In this document: positions 24,646 to 37,916 of the stretch, one piece after another | Layout: each line of letters begins with the position of its first letter | How positions within the stretch are numbered: position 1 is the stretch's first letter | DNA from: Drosophila miranda | Lineage: Eukaryota > Arthropoda > Insecta > Diptera > Drosophilidae | Direction: 5' to 3' | NCBI RefSeq assembly: GCF_003369915.1 | Contig: NC_046674.1 | Location: 16,678,001-16,742,000, forward strand | Length of the DNA stretch: 64,000 nt | The notes under the pieces: generated by a model | Told to the model about the DNA's origin: nothing | What the model saw: only the letters and a program-made list of their open reading frames with translations | Databases searched by the model: none | Position numbers and translations under genes: made by a program

Positions 24646-27194
24646 CCAGATTGCCAGAATCAATCCAGGAAACGTTCGTTTTCCATAGTAAATTCCTCCA
24701 AGTTCCATTTGTGGACGACAGATCCTGCCAATCTTTACCCATCCTCCATGGTGCCTCCAGTCTAAAGGACTCTCTTCTACCTTCTAGCCCATGGCTTTGG
24801 GGCATACAAAAAGCAGAGTCGGCATCTACCTTTTGGGATTGAGAAATGGAAAGAGGAACCGCGAGAGCCTGAACACACATACTCGCACATAAATCGAACA
24901 TGCGAGCAGAACCTTTACGTGCTGACAATGATAATGACTTTGGATATAAGCGAAGAGCGAAGAGAAAGCGAGAGAGAGTCCCGAAAGTAATTAGGAAAAT
25001 CCGACTGAAAGATACCCACTACTCGGGGATTGTCTACAGGAAGTTGGAAAGCCGCCAATTATGGAATAAATAGTCCCAGTCTCCACGATCATTGCACACA
25101 GAGGTACATATGTACGCGTGTGTGTATCTGTGGAGTGCACGAATAAGATATACCCTTGCGCTCAATGAGAACTGTCTGTCTTGCAGCTCCACTGAAAGAA
25201 AGAAGTGCATCGAAAACGCTTTGCACGCTAATGCACCATTATCAGAAGGTCACACCCCCCCTTCCCACCACCCCTTTCAGAGACCGTAAATCTTCACTTG
25301 CATCTGTGGACTTGAAAGGCTTTAATAGATATTTATGGGCGGAGAGGTCGATGATGCATTCACCGTGGAGCCAAACATTTGCTCTGGATCCTCCCTGCCA
25401 TCCCCTCTTCATATGTTTGCATTGATAAATTGTTGCCAGAGTTGTTCTTTAGCCCCCGAAAAGGGAAAAGGCTTTAAGTTCAAGTGAAAACAAACGGAAA
25501 ATGGAGAGCGGAAAAGGAGAGCGCGGAACGCGGAGTTGGACGTTGAACGTTGAACGTTGAACGGTGAACCAAAGCAAAACAAATTGTGGCAAAACAAAAA
25601 CTGCAAACTACATGAACAATTTGGCATGCAATGCGAAAAGAAAACGACCAAAAAGTAAAACCAGAAAAATAGCGCCAGGGACACCGTCTGGATGTATATA
25701 GTTTTTTTTTTTGGTTTTTTTTTGTGTTTTAGCCCGCTTGTTGCATTTTTTTTTTTGTTGGTTTCTTTTTTTTTTTTTTTTTGGGTTCCAGGAAACCTTA
25801 AAAACGAGCAGCGCTTCAAATTTATGTGCTGCGGAAGTGGCGACTTTTAGTTTTTTGCTCGCCAGGTGTCAGACATGCGAATGGAGAGTGGAGAGTGGAG
25901 AATGGAGAGCTCCGCCCATGGGAGGGGCACTAGGATAGGATAGATAGGCACTTGGGTGGAGGGGCATCGCCTCCACTTGGTGGCCGGTTAAATGAAATCC
26001 AAGCTGCTGCCGAGTCCAGGGCCAAAGTCGATTTCCCCGATTTCCCCGATCTCCGCGATTTCCCCGACTCCTTCGATCCCCCCGATTCGCCATCGCTCCT
26101 TCTGGCCGCACACAGTCTCATGCATTTCAATCAAATGAAGTCGCATAAAATAATGGAATGGGAAATGCCATACAGACGCAGCAGAGAGAGAGAGAGTGCT
26201 AATCGGATTGCTTTTCAGTGGCATGCAATATGGGAGAGAGAGAGTGGAGAAACCTGCGATTGTTGGGCGGGGGCGGGGGGGGTTGCTAATGAACATCATT
26301 CTCCTGGCTATGGGGGGGTCAAGCTCCCACGTTTTAATTAACTATCTCGCATCAGCTGTCCTGTGTGGCAGCACCTCCAGCATCGAGCATCCAACATCCA
26401 GCATCGCGTTAAGAAAACATGTGTTCGCTCTCCTGGATTCCGCTTAACCCCTCGACAAATGCTCCTCCTCCTTCTCCGCCTCCAGTGATAGTTAGTTTTT
26501 ATGTTATTGTACACCAACGACTTCCACTCGAAGAGGGGCGGATGGGGCGGAAGGCAGTGCATTGGAAGCTGGACTACAACTCCCACATCCAGTGCCGGTT
26601 AATGACCCAAACGACACTCGATGGGGCATTAAATACTCGTAGCAATCCGAAACAAGCCATCAAGTTTATGGAGAAATAAAATTAAATTAAATGAGCTTAG
26701 ACCGGAGTGCCGTAGCTGGAGCTGGAGCCGTAGCTGGAGACATCCCCTAATCAACTCGTTTACACTCCTGCCAATTTGCAGAGCTGCGGAAACGGAGATC
26801 CACTAATGAAGGGGGTTTGCTCGATGCAATGCATAATTTTCCGATTGAAAGAGGATCCGCTGTGTCGCGGATAAATATTGGTTGAGGAATGGCCGTCCCG
26901 CGGGGGTTCAGTTCTTTGTGTCCTGGCCCTGTCCTGGCCTGGCCTGGCCCCCACTTTTGTGCAGGTAATTGCTCTGCCATCAACGCTTCCTGTCCCGCCA
27001 TCGGAGCCTCGGGGACAGGAAATTTGCAGAAATTCCATTTTGATGGAGCGCGGACCCCGCTTGAATTTGTGCATGCACCACAGCGCCATAACGCATTCGG
27101 GATTGGCAAATGGGAGAGTGGAGTGTGGAGAGGGGTGGCGAGGGGAAATGGTAACTGGCAATGGGACAAAAGGTGTGTTGTTACGCTGCGGATA
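24646..27194. other. gene-free stretch upstream of the CAP gene 3' end
   Basis: Non-coding. It holds poly-T/A tracts at 25701-25790, a GAACGTT array near 25543-25565 and a repeated GATTTCCCC word at 26030-26065. Confidence 0.55.
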
Positions 27195-27200
27195 TTTATT
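27195..27200 (-). terminator. poly(A) signal of the CAP gene
   Basis: AATAAA on the minus strand, about 90 bases past the TGA at 27289-27291. Confidence 0.65.
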
Positions 27201-27288
27201 GGTAGGGGAGTTAACGATTATTTGTCAGATAAACATGGAACGCCGCCCGGATGGCACGGATGGCAGGGATGGTAGGGATTGAACGGAT

Positions 27289-28306
27289 TCAAGTGAAGAC
27301 CTCGTTCGTGGAGCACAGGGCGGGGTACTGCTTGTTGCGGCCCGTGAGGCAGCCTTCGGTGCGGATGCGATAGATCGGCTGGCCGCACACCGGATCCCTG
27401 GCGTAGTTGCAGGTCAGCTTGAAGTGGGTCAGGCCCTTGGTCACATACCGGTCGCCAGCGCAGCCCACATGCGAGTTGCTCTCCATGGCCATGACCGCAA
27501 AGTGTCGGTGGAGTCTGTCGGAAATATCGGAAAGGAGGCATGAGGCATGAGGCAAAGGGCACAGGGCAAAGGGCAGAGGGCACAGGCCAGAGGGCAGAGG
27601 TCCACTTACTGCTGCCGCTTCGGGTCGCACGGATAGTGCTCCATATCCGCTGCGGTCATGTTGGCGTGCTCGCCCCACCAAGTGCGCACCCCGATGCCGA
27701 GCAGCTCTGGATACAGCCGCACGAGCAGCTCATCCTCGACGCGGTGCGTCATGTTGAACACAATGATGTTCTGGCCGGAGCGGGTGAAGTTCTGCGTGTT
27801 GCGGCAGTCGTCGTGCTTGGCCTGGCACATGCGCGCATTGTAGCCGGCCAGCGTGGCCAGCTCCTCGCTCCACTGCATCACCATCATGCGGGCGGAGCGC
27901 GGCAGCGAGGAGTTCTTCCCGCTGGCCACCCGCTGGCGCTGCTCGTTGTGCAGCCGGAGGATCAGGTCCGCGTGGACGGTAAGGTTCACCATCTTGGGCT
28001 CCGCCGTCAGGCAGGATCTGTGATTGGGCTGTGGGGTGGACTTGTATTCAGTTCTCCCCCGGAATTAATGCTCCCCCGGACACTCACCGTGGTGTACTTC
28101 TCGCAGGCCACATGCCTCCTGCCGCGCGCACACATCTGCGGCTTGCAGTACGGATTCTCGGGTCCTGTGGGCAGCGCCAGGATCTGATTGTTTCCCGCTG
28201 CTGCTGCTCCGGGCAGGGACCCGGGCTGCGCCTGCTGGGCCTGCTGGGCCTCGGCGGCCAGAAGAAGGGCAGCCGTCAGGCTGAGTAGCGGAAATAGTCG
28301 GTTCAT
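27289..28306 (-). CDS. secreted CAP/Antigen-5-like protein, 287 aa
   Basis: Three exons in transcript order: 28306-28088, 28028-27610 and 27514-27289. Residues 1-20 (MNRLFPLLSLTAALLLAAEA) are a signal peptide, followed by a Gln/Ala/Pro linker. The cysteine block YCKPQMCARGRRHVACEK is the typical fly Antigen-5 N-terminus. The CAP domain follows, with LRLHNEQRQRVASGK, MQWSEELATLAGYNARMC, the NIIVF block, and HFAVMAMESNSHVGCAGDRY as the equivalent of the HFTxMV...VGCA signature. The last exon keeps the cysteine-rich C-terminus (LTCNYARDPVCGQPIY). There are about five N-glycosylation sequons. Acceptor choice for intron 1 matters: CCCCACAG ending at 28029 keeps the frame, while the nearer CACAG at 28018 would not. 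CAP proteins of flies are secreted, often in gut or reproductive tract, and their molecular role is mostly unknown. It may be the counterpart of CG8072; this is a recollection, not a comparison. Confidence 0.88.
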
Positions 28307-28349
28307 GGTCGATGGCGGACTGTGCTGCAGAGCCGTGAACGGGGCTCCC

Positions 28350-28355
28350 TTATAA
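28350..28355 (-). promoter_or_regulatory. TATA-like box of the CAP gene
   Basis: TTATAAG on the minus strand, about 45 bases before the ATG. A start site about 30 bases downstream (GCACAGTC, near 28320) would leave a very short 5' UTR of about 15 nt. Confidence 0.5.
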
Positions 28356-28762
28356 CAGAGCGAAGGCCCAGGTAGAATGGACGGCACGGCCGTGGAATTC
28401 CTCTAGAACAGCTGGCAGTTGGTTTGCCCCAAAATCGCTAGTCGCTAGTCGCTAATCCAAAAGTTTTTCTCTCGCGTGGCATTGAACAGATGTACAATGC
28501 TTGGCGAATGCCTCAATGCAAGCCCCTAATTGTCGGTGATATAGCACAGCCAGCCGCTGTGCTTTCCCCCCCCCCCTTCCACACCCCTTCCACCTCCCAT
28601 TTGTTTATCTACTCAGTTGGCCACAAAATTGGCCACGAAAGTTGTGGCTGCCTGGCAGCCCGGCAGTCTGCTACCAAAAATGGCTGTCATCATCATTGTC
28701 GCTGTCGCGTTTAACAGCTGAGTGCCCTCAGCACGCTGACTCACTCTCACTCCCACGCCGGA

Positions 28763-28766
28763 TGGA

Positions 28767-28804
<38 letters not shown>

Positions 28805-28806
28805 TC
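28763..28806 (+). repeat. (GGCT)n tetramer array
   Basis: About ten units of GGCT. Confidence 0.9.
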
Positions 28807-31800
28807 TGGCTGTCAATGGCATTCGCATTAGGCCACATTAAGTGGCATTTCATGGGACTCGGCACCCACAAACGGACTTGAAAAGCCTAATAACTCAATA
28901 CCGCTCAATTGATTACGGCCAAGACGCTGGCCAGCTGAGACCTCTCCTTCTTGGCTGCTAATTGCCTGACAACTGGGGCTCCTCCTGATTTGCGTGTGCG
29001 CGTACGTGGGCGATACGTGGCTCATAATTGGCCCGGGAATACACCGAATCCAGTCGAACAGAACTTAATTACAGCTGCCGCTGGTGCTGCCGCCGCTGCT
29101 GCCGGCTCTGCTGCTGCTCGTTTAAGCCCTCGCCTTTGCTCGCTTTGGTCTAGATCCGAAAGATGAATGCCTGAATTATGCATAATTATTCATGCCATAT
29201 ATCGGGGCAAGTATCGGGGACTAGGGCCCGCGCGCGTGCACATGTCAAGTGGGGCAAACTCCAGAGTCCGGAGTCCCGAGTCCGCTGTACGGAGTCCGCT
29301 GTACGGACGTCTGTCTTGTTTAGTAGGTTGTAAATTTTAATGCAAAAGAGCAACATTTTTTGTGATTTATTGTTTTTCCGGAGAGCAGTCCATGAGACCG
29401 GGGCCATGCATTAAAGAGCAGACGAGGGGCCAGCCTCTGGTCGGATCGGGACGACTTCCTAGATGTGGCCGACACGCGTGCACCTGTTGCCGGGGCCGGC
29501 CGCAAAGTCAGTTTGTTTTGCCGGAAATTTATGGCCCAAGACGTGGCCAAAGCCAAATACTCGTACAACATTTTTTCGTGGCCCGCATATAATTTATTTT
29601 TAATAGAGAGACAACTTTCTTTTTGGTTTTTTATGGACCGGCCCCATAAATATCCATTTCCCATCAAAGAGGACACGAGAGCACGGCAGCACTGGAGCAC
29701 GGAACAGGAACAGGAACAGGAACAGAAGGAGCTCTGGCCATCAGGATGGAGACCGATTCAATTATGTAAGCACTTTGTACTTAAAATGTCATTATCTGGG
29801 GGCAGAAGGATGCCGCTCGGCTGCACTCCCGATCCACCAGATCCATTGTGTCCTCCTCGCTGTATCTGTATCTGCATCTGTATCTGTATCTGACCGAATG
29901 CATCTGTGTGCGTGCATTTCCTCTTGGAATTTGCTTTAGCTGCTGTCAGAATTTTGCAATTGAATAATCAAATTGAATGGCCACAATTATCTGTGCCTCC
30001 GTGTGTGTGTGTGTCCATGTGTGTGTGTGGGCTAGTTGATTTATTGGCCAGGCCAAAGCCACAGCACAGCTCGCCATAACTCAAATACACGCCGCCCCTT
30101 GGACCACAAATATTTGCTAATGAATTTTGAGGCGCCAACAAGCTCGGGCTCCGGGGTTGGACCCGATGCGGGCTGTGGTGGCCATGGAGCCGTGTCAAAG
30201 GATTGCCGGCCATCAATATGCGCATAAAGTTCAATATTGCCACGCAATTCGCCCGAATCCCGCCAACAATAATCCTTAATTTTATGCAAATCTCGTCAAA
30301 GTACTTGGCTCTTCCTTAAGCAGCCCCAACCCCCCAAAACCAGCAACCCCAACCAGCAACCCGCAACCCGCAACCATCAACCCCTACAAGTCGCCAGCTT
30401 AGTTTTCGCAATCCTCTCTTTACTTTTTTGTTGGTGAAAAAGGGAAAACTTTTTAAGCGCCAACGTGGAAAACTTGTCCGTGTCTTGCATGCCAAGAAAA
30501 ATGTGTCAACTGCGCGAAGGAACTCGCCGAAAACTCAATCCCCGAAGCCGCGAGTCCGGGCTCGAGGCCGGGCCGGGCCGGGCCGGGCCTGTCCGGGCCG
30601 CGTCGGTCCGTAGTCGTAAACATAAAATGGAATCCAGCGCATTGCGCTCCCTTATCGCCTCTCAACTGCCAACCCAATTTAAGTTAATTAAGTTGTTACA
30701 TTTCTGATCTAACACACAAATCGCAAAACAACAGAAATCTAGCTTTTCTGTCTGTCCGCCTGTCCGTCCGTCCGTCCGTCTGTCCGCCTGCCTGCCCGTC
30801 TTTTCTGTCTTAAAGCCATAAAACACTTTCGGAGGCCAAATTCAAAGCAGGAGGAGACTTATTCATTTGCATTGCCGCGAGAATCATAAAAAATTAAATG
30901 GAATGCATGTTTCAAACGAAGCCCAACGAATGTGGAATACCCTTGAGGACCAGGGAAACGATCGAGGGCTCCACAAAAGACTAAACTGTATTTGAATTAT
31001 TGTCGTAGAACCCAAAGCATTTTCGCTTGAAGTCGCCGCGCCGTGCTCTCAATTAGACGACAATGTCTGGCGGGATATCCTTTTGTTTGCACTGAGCTTC
31101 CTTGAGGATTATATCCTGTTGGCTGGCCACAGGATGCCTTCACGATTATCGCTTAATTAGCCATCAATTAGCGTTCGAAGTCCTTGAAGAGGGTAAGTCC
31201 TCGAACGACTTTTAATTATAACAAAAATTTAACAGGAATTCGTTTTAAACTGTTGTTTTGTTACAGGATGGGATGGGATGGGACGGGACCCCCCCACAAG
31301 TGCAGCGGAATCAGCATACCCCATTGCCCCCCAGAGTATAATTATGCAAACGTTTTATTATGTTGTGCTCTTGCATACGTATGTGTGTGTGTATGTGTGT
31401 GTGCGTGTGTCCATACACGGGTTTTTTAATTCTTTTGAGTTGGCATTTTTAAAGCCGCACAAAAATATGCAGCATTTTTTTTTGCAGGCCGTCTTTGTTG
31501 CTGCCAGCGCGCTGCGACGGGGTGTGGGCTGGTGTTGCTGTTGGTTGTGCATTGTGTTGACACATAAATTTTAGGCAAACACTGGCTGCACACAGATACA
31601 CGCGCACACATGCACAGAGCGGTGCACTCGTGGTTTATTTGGGTGAAGGCCACGAGCAACGCGGCAGCAACCCAAAGGCAGCCACAGCAGCAATAACACA
31701 ACGGCAGCGGCACCACAACGGGGCAAATCTCAGAATTAAATGCAATTTAGTGCAGCAAAGTGGCAGCCCGCACACACACACACACACACTCACACACACA

Positions 31801-32899
31801 CGCGCACTTGGTTACATAGAGGGGGAGGGGGGGACAGAAATGTGGCAAAAATTTGAGCAAACTTTTCGCAACTTGTTAAGCATTTGAATGGCAGCAATGC
31901 CATCAAAAATTACCCAATTCATTTCTGGCACATTCCACTCGTAACATGTCAATTTGTATTGGGGAAAAGCCCAGCCCAGCCCAGCTCAGGGAAAAGTGAA
32001 GGTGAAAGTGGAAACTGGAAAGAAGGTAACCATCGAATGGGGAAGCAATTCCAGCAAATACGATGGGCGATGCTTGAGATTTGGTGCCTGGTGCCTGGTG
32101 CCTGGTGCCGGGCCTTGGAGAGGCACAGAACTTCAAGCGACAAGTAAACAAAATGTCCCCAGCTTAGACGCCACTTACGAATGCCATTAGGCCCAGGGGA
32201 AACACGGAGAGACGGAAAAAAAAGGGCTAGGAATGCCAAATAGAAAATACCAAATACTCGCACCGATGCCGATGCCGATGCCGATAAAGCCTCCAAAGAT
32301 TGGGAATGTCGAGGCAAATGTGTTGTAAGCCCAAAGATTTCTTTTATAAAAATGTTGAATTTGCGAGGCATGGCCTTTGATTTTGTTGCCGCATTTGAAT
32401 GTTAAGTGGGGAGACGATTTGTCAGGGGTGGAAGCCCCTGAACAGCTGAACAAGATGTCTGTCTGTCTGTCTGTCTGTCTGCCAAGGAAGTTGCCTGGCT
32501 TCGGCTTGAGTAATCTGTCTCCCATCCATCTCCATCTCCATCTCCGTATCCATCTCTGCTGGAAAGGCAGAGGAGGACACGACCGAGCAGACCCGAACAG
32601 AACAAATTGAAAATGCAAATCTTTGGCAGAAAGAGCTCAAAAGTGCAGAGCAAACAACAACATCATCCGGAGATTGGGAACTTGGCAGAAAGTGCATAAA
32701 TTGTTGCATACTTAACGGCGCAGCGCCATAATAATTGCAAAGCATTTGTAAGCACCTGGCTAAAACTTTCCCCCAAGAGATTTCTTCCTCACTTCTTTTC
32801 ATGCTGATGAGCTGTGCAAATTTGCCCCCCCGCCCACCCGCTACAGCGGCAGCTAATTGGCTAAATAAGGCGTCTTAAGCATTGCCGAGCTCCATGGAA

Positions 32900-32916
32900 A
32901 TTACGCATACGCCATG
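32900..32916 (+). promoter_or_regulatory. dispersed 17-bp motif ATTACGCATACGCCATG, copy 3
   Basis: Exact match to 17761-17777. Immediate flanks are unrelated. Confidence 0.6.
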
Positions 32917-34739
32917 GCGACGCAGAGCAACTGTAAAATAATTGTTTATTTATTGCTGAGCTCCCGCTCTGTTGCCCGCCGTTCCGTTCGGCTCCGTTGG
33001 CGGCCAGGTCCGGCTCCACGTTCTTTGCGGCTCTTTTGTGTGCGGCCACATTTTTATTGCCTTTTCATCTTCTTGTTTGTTTTGGCTCTCGACTTTAATG
33101 CGGCCTAATCTTTGCCGTTTACCAAAAAATGTTGCCCCAAGGAGCGTTACGCAAATGAATTGCATCATGATTGCCCGCGCCACAAAGGACGGGGGGGGTG
33201 GCGGTGCGGGGCGTCTCGGTTAGGTGTGCAGCATAAATTTCAAGAAAATATTGTCAAACCAAAGAAAGTTTTGTTCGGTCGGGGACTGTGGGCCCCGGCA
33301 AACTTTCGAAAGTGTTCTGGCAATTGATTTCCTGCCAGATTCGGTTGGGGTTTCCCCTTTTCGAAAGTGGGCCACATTAAAGTTGATGAAATCCTTTCTG
33401 GGAACACCAATGCAATCTCTCTCCCTGGGGCACACACACACACACACACAGACATTGTTACCTGATGGTTATTAGCCGGAGCATTGTTATGGCCAACATT
33501 GTCGCTGGTGTCGTGGCCATTATATCCCCGGCTCGGGCGTGTTGTTTATAATGTGGACTCTGCTGTGGCCTACAGCTGAGCCTGGGCCTGGGCTGGGCCT
33601 GGGCCTGGGTTCCAGGGACTATTAGTTATTTTATGGCCTGCTCGATGCTATCAGGCGGCTTCAATGCATAATTTTGCACTCAATTATAATGGACGCCTTC
33701 GCTGAGGGAGTGGGCTGTGCGGCGGAGGGGGGGCGGCGGCGGCTCGTGCGGGTGTTGGTAGATGAAGTACTTCATTTCGAAGGAGCCGTCGAGCCGTCGA
33801 GCCAAAGACGACGACGGAGGCGAAATAGTTTGTCATCTGCTCCAAGGCAGGCACAAAATTATCATTAATTACGTGTAATCAAGGGATCAATCTGCGGATT
33901 GCTTTGTGGGTGGCATCCCACCCCCCACCCCCCAGCCCCAGCCCCCGACTGGGTCAAGTGTGTGTCTGTCGGACTCTGAGACCGTATTGGGGTTAAGTGG
34001 GGGCATATTAAAAAACATTTCAAGCGTTTTATTGCCACACCAGAAATGAGCTCAGCAATGACGCTGTGTCGACGATGATGTTGCACGTTAAAGTTGCAAC
34101 TCCAAAGCTGGCGGTAAAGGTAACTTTTGCCTGCAGCTCGCGCGGATGATTGAAACTTTTTCGATTTCGAGCTCATAACGGACATAACTTTGTGCGGAAT
34201 TAGCATAATTATTGTGCCATAAAACGGGTATTTGCCAATGGCTGCCAGAATGGCATCCCCATCCCCCTCTCCCCCTCACACTTCTCTCTATATGGAAATG
34301 TCCCTTTTGGCAGCTGCAGGGGGAAAATGGAAATTTGTTTCCCGCGTTCGGGGAATTGGATTGATTCCTGGATGAAATTGGAATTCATTTCGGATCTCTC
34401 CGCTCTCCGCTCTCCACTCTCCTCTCTCTCCACTCTTCTCTCTCTCTCGGTGAGCTCCAACCTATGCATTCTGCCACCGCAAAGCCCTCAAAGCAATTTT
34501 ATTACCCCCACAAGATGGAAAAGAACTTTCGGCTGACATATTAGTTGGAGCTGCTGCTGCAGCCGCAAAGCCGCAGCCGGACAGGACTGGTCGCTCCCCG
34601 CACTGTTTTGTTGCAACACTTCTGTCTAACCGAAATTGTCAGTCTTGCTGCGGCTCCCACTGACTGCTGCTCTCGTTTTTTGGCCGCCCGCCCTAAGTCC
34701 ATAAGCCTGGCCAGGAGCATCTGTGTCCTCTAAGCCGCA

Positions 34740-34773
<34 letters not shown>

Positions 34774-36070
34774 CGAGAGGCGAGAGCTCTCATAGATTTT
34801 AGCGCATCTGGCTGGGCCCTTTTTTATAGCATTAGGACATGGACTGCTGTACAAGTGTCTGCGGCCAGTTGGGACACTTTTATTGCACAGCATGCGACCA
34901 GAAGATAGTTTGCGGTGGATTTTGTGGCCTGAAGGGGCCTGAAGGGGCCTGGGGGGGCGACTCTGGCATGGAGACGCTTTTATCTACTCCTGAGGACGCG
35001 GGAATGGGGGGGGGAGTCGTTTGCGTATGACCAAAATGGCCAAAAACCAAAGCATAAGAAACCATGAACCCATGTGCTGAATTGTTAAGCATTAAGGGGC
35101 ATGCGGCATGTGGCATGTGGAATGTGGAATGTGGAATGAAACCATTTCGGAGATTGCGCCGCGACTCACCATAAATGTCAGTCACAGCTTGACCTTGAGC
35201 CACCCCGAAGTCATTCCGGATTTGTAACTTGAGCCACGCGACACGCTGGGGCCGGAGCCGTAGCCGGAGCCCGGGCCGGAGTCAGAGTCATCAGCATGCC
35301 AGGCAGCCGGAATCCATCAACGAAGCATAAACTATGGGCGAGACTCTGTAGACAAGTGCCAGATAAATGTTGGCAAATAAAGAAAATAGAAAATACGAGT
35401 ACGAGCCAGTGGCAGAGTCCTGGAAGTAGTCCTGAGGCGGATACAAAGTGGGGAAAGTGGGAAAGTGGAGCACTAAAGTTGCGATGATAAAACACTTTGG
35501 CCTAGACATTTGGTCTAAATGTTAATTGAATCTCTGGAACAGATTTGCCAGATTATTCGAATCGAGGCCAAATGAAACCCGAGCGAATCTTGGCCAAGCA
35601 AAACTTAGGACCACGTGAATGATTGGGCTGGAAGACCGAACGAATCATGAGTTGAGGTATCAGGACTTGGGTGTGTTGTGAGCTAACATCTAGCCACCAC
35701 TTGGGGCAAAGCCCAGGCCTCTGCAGCGCCCGCAAAGCCAAGGACAAGAGCGGCAGCAGCAACTGGAAAAGACAGACGGAGTCCTTCGCCCCGTGGCAGT
35801 TGCAAGTGGCAGTCTCTGGCGCATGTTTTAAGCTAAACGACTTGGATTTAAAAATAAATTGAGGTCAACTAAGAGACACCAAAAACAATGTTGCTTCGGC
35901 ATCGTCGGGCCACGGCGTGCTCGTGCAACGCTTTTTGTTGCTGGATGAAAGGGAATGCGCTTTTAGTGCAGTTGGCTGGAATCGTAAAACGAAATTCGGC
36001 GTACATAATGGTAATTGCGTGTTTTTTTCCACTCTAATTACGAGTTATATGCATTCACACTAGCACAATG

Positions 36071-36118
<48 letters not shown>

Positions 36119-36126
36119 AGAGAGAG
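36071..36126 (+). repeat. compound (CA)n(GA)n microsatellite
   Basis: About 22 CA units followed by six GA units. Confidence 0.95.
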
Positions 36127-36708
36127 ACAGACGCACACAGACGGAGTCACATTCGCATCCGTGAGTTGAATGCGGCCCATGAAACGCCAACCTAAATATC
36201 CGGGCCTCGACTCCGTTGTCGTCGTCGGTGCAGTCGTTGCAGCCCCATAGTCGCATAAAAAAAGGAATTAAAAGAAAAATGCATATAAAGTGTTGCATTT
36301 GGCTCGCACGGCTTTCGTCCCCCCGTCCCCCCGTTACCCGTTATCCCCGTTCTCTGCTTTTCTTCGCCGACTTTCCTACACTGCTCTTTCAACCTTTTTT
36401 TTTCACACCCAGGCACTGCTCTGCTCTCTGCTCTGTGCGCTGTGCTCTGTGCTCTCTGCTCTGCTAATTAAAAACAGCACATAGTGCCATTAAAGCCAAA
36501 AGTTCACTTCGTATGCCATTTTTTTCCGGGTCAGGATAAGAGACAGACAGATCGCAGAGCAAGACGCTGACACAGAGAGAGAGAGAGAGAGAGAGAGGGG
36601 GAGAAAAGAAAGATGGGGCGCACTGCATATGCGCTATTTGTACGGAGATTATCTCATTATGTTTGCGGTTTTAGTTGCACTGCCACTTTTTGGCCATAGG
36701 CTGTACGA

Positions 36709-36733
36709 CATGGCGTATAATTAATTGCGTAAT
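36709..36733 (-). promoter_or_regulatory. dispersed motif with split half-sites, copy 4
   Basis: On the minus strand the two halves ATTACGC and ATACGCCATG are exact but separated by AATTAATT. This suggests two half-sites that tolerate an 8-bp (nearly one helical turn) spacer. Confidence 0.5.
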
Positions 36734-37880
36734 GAGCACGCCTGCCAGACGCACACTCGGCGGCAGCTGCCTCAAGGATTCTCTGTCTCAGCGCGGCAGG
36801 GCAGGGCAGGGCAGGGCACGGCAGGGCAGGGAACGGCACTCAACGCCCACGACGACTCATTGTCCTTTTGGTGCCTCCTTCTACTCGCAGCAGTGCTGCT
36901 CCTTTGTCTGCCCTTTGTTTGGGCCCGGCTATCTTAAGCACCTTGTCTGTGGCCTCATAACGACCAGAACAGCCAGAAAAGCCAGAAAAGCCAGAACAGC
37001 CGGAACGACACTTCAAAACAAACAATTATCATCAGGCTGCAGTTGTGCACGGGTTCGCTCTCTGTTCGCTCTGTTATTTGTTTCTGTTTTTGTTCTTATT
37101 TGCCGCTTATCACGCCGCCATTAAAAAATTGTTTGCTCTTCCTTTGAGCCTCGGCAAACATAACGAACGATTTACACAATTGCAAACAAGCATATTTGCC
37201 AGCAACAGTAACCGAGCGGAGAGCGAAGAGCGGAGAGCAGTGAAAATATTTATGGATGGATAAGTTTGTTGCGCAGCCGGAAGGGTGGCTTCGATCCTGC
37301 CCCAAATATGCACCGGAGGGGGACAGAACCCAGGGACCACCCAAGAAATGATAGAGTACCGATCGATTGGCCCAGCGATGAAGGGTCCCCTGTTAAGCTC
37401 TCCGATTCCCGCAGGGTGTGCCCTCACTACAGGGTATTCCTCGGTACCAGGCACTCGGCTCGGATCTGCTCGAGGGGATTATTTACAGCATGACAAAATA
37501 ATTACAAATATACATTTTTTGCGCAGCTGCTTTTATGCTTTTGTGCATGCTGCGATTGAGTGGCACAAAGGTGGAGAGTCCATAAAAAATGTATCAGCTT
37601 GCGGCAGGGTGCTTCACCCAGGAAACCGAAAAACGCACAGCAATGCCGGAGCACACCATAGACCGAAGCACGCCTCGGGGCCTCGGGGCCTCGGGGCCTC
37701 GGCTCGCTGCAAACAGTTCCTTGAGCTCTAGAGCCGCCGCTCGTGGGCCACCCTACTGGGCCAGGCCTGTACTCCCCCATGTGCAGGCATGTATGCGTTT
37801 ATCAACACCATACATCCATACATCCATACATACATACAAATAGGTGGAAATTAAATTGGTTGCGTGTCAATATTTGCACA

Positions 37881-37916
<36 letters not shown>

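Noticed and set aside
28007..28017. Acceptor CACAG at 28018 for exon 2 of the CAP gene
   Set aside because: It breaks the reading frame. The CCCCACAG acceptor 11 bases upstream keeps it and retains the conserved Cys block.
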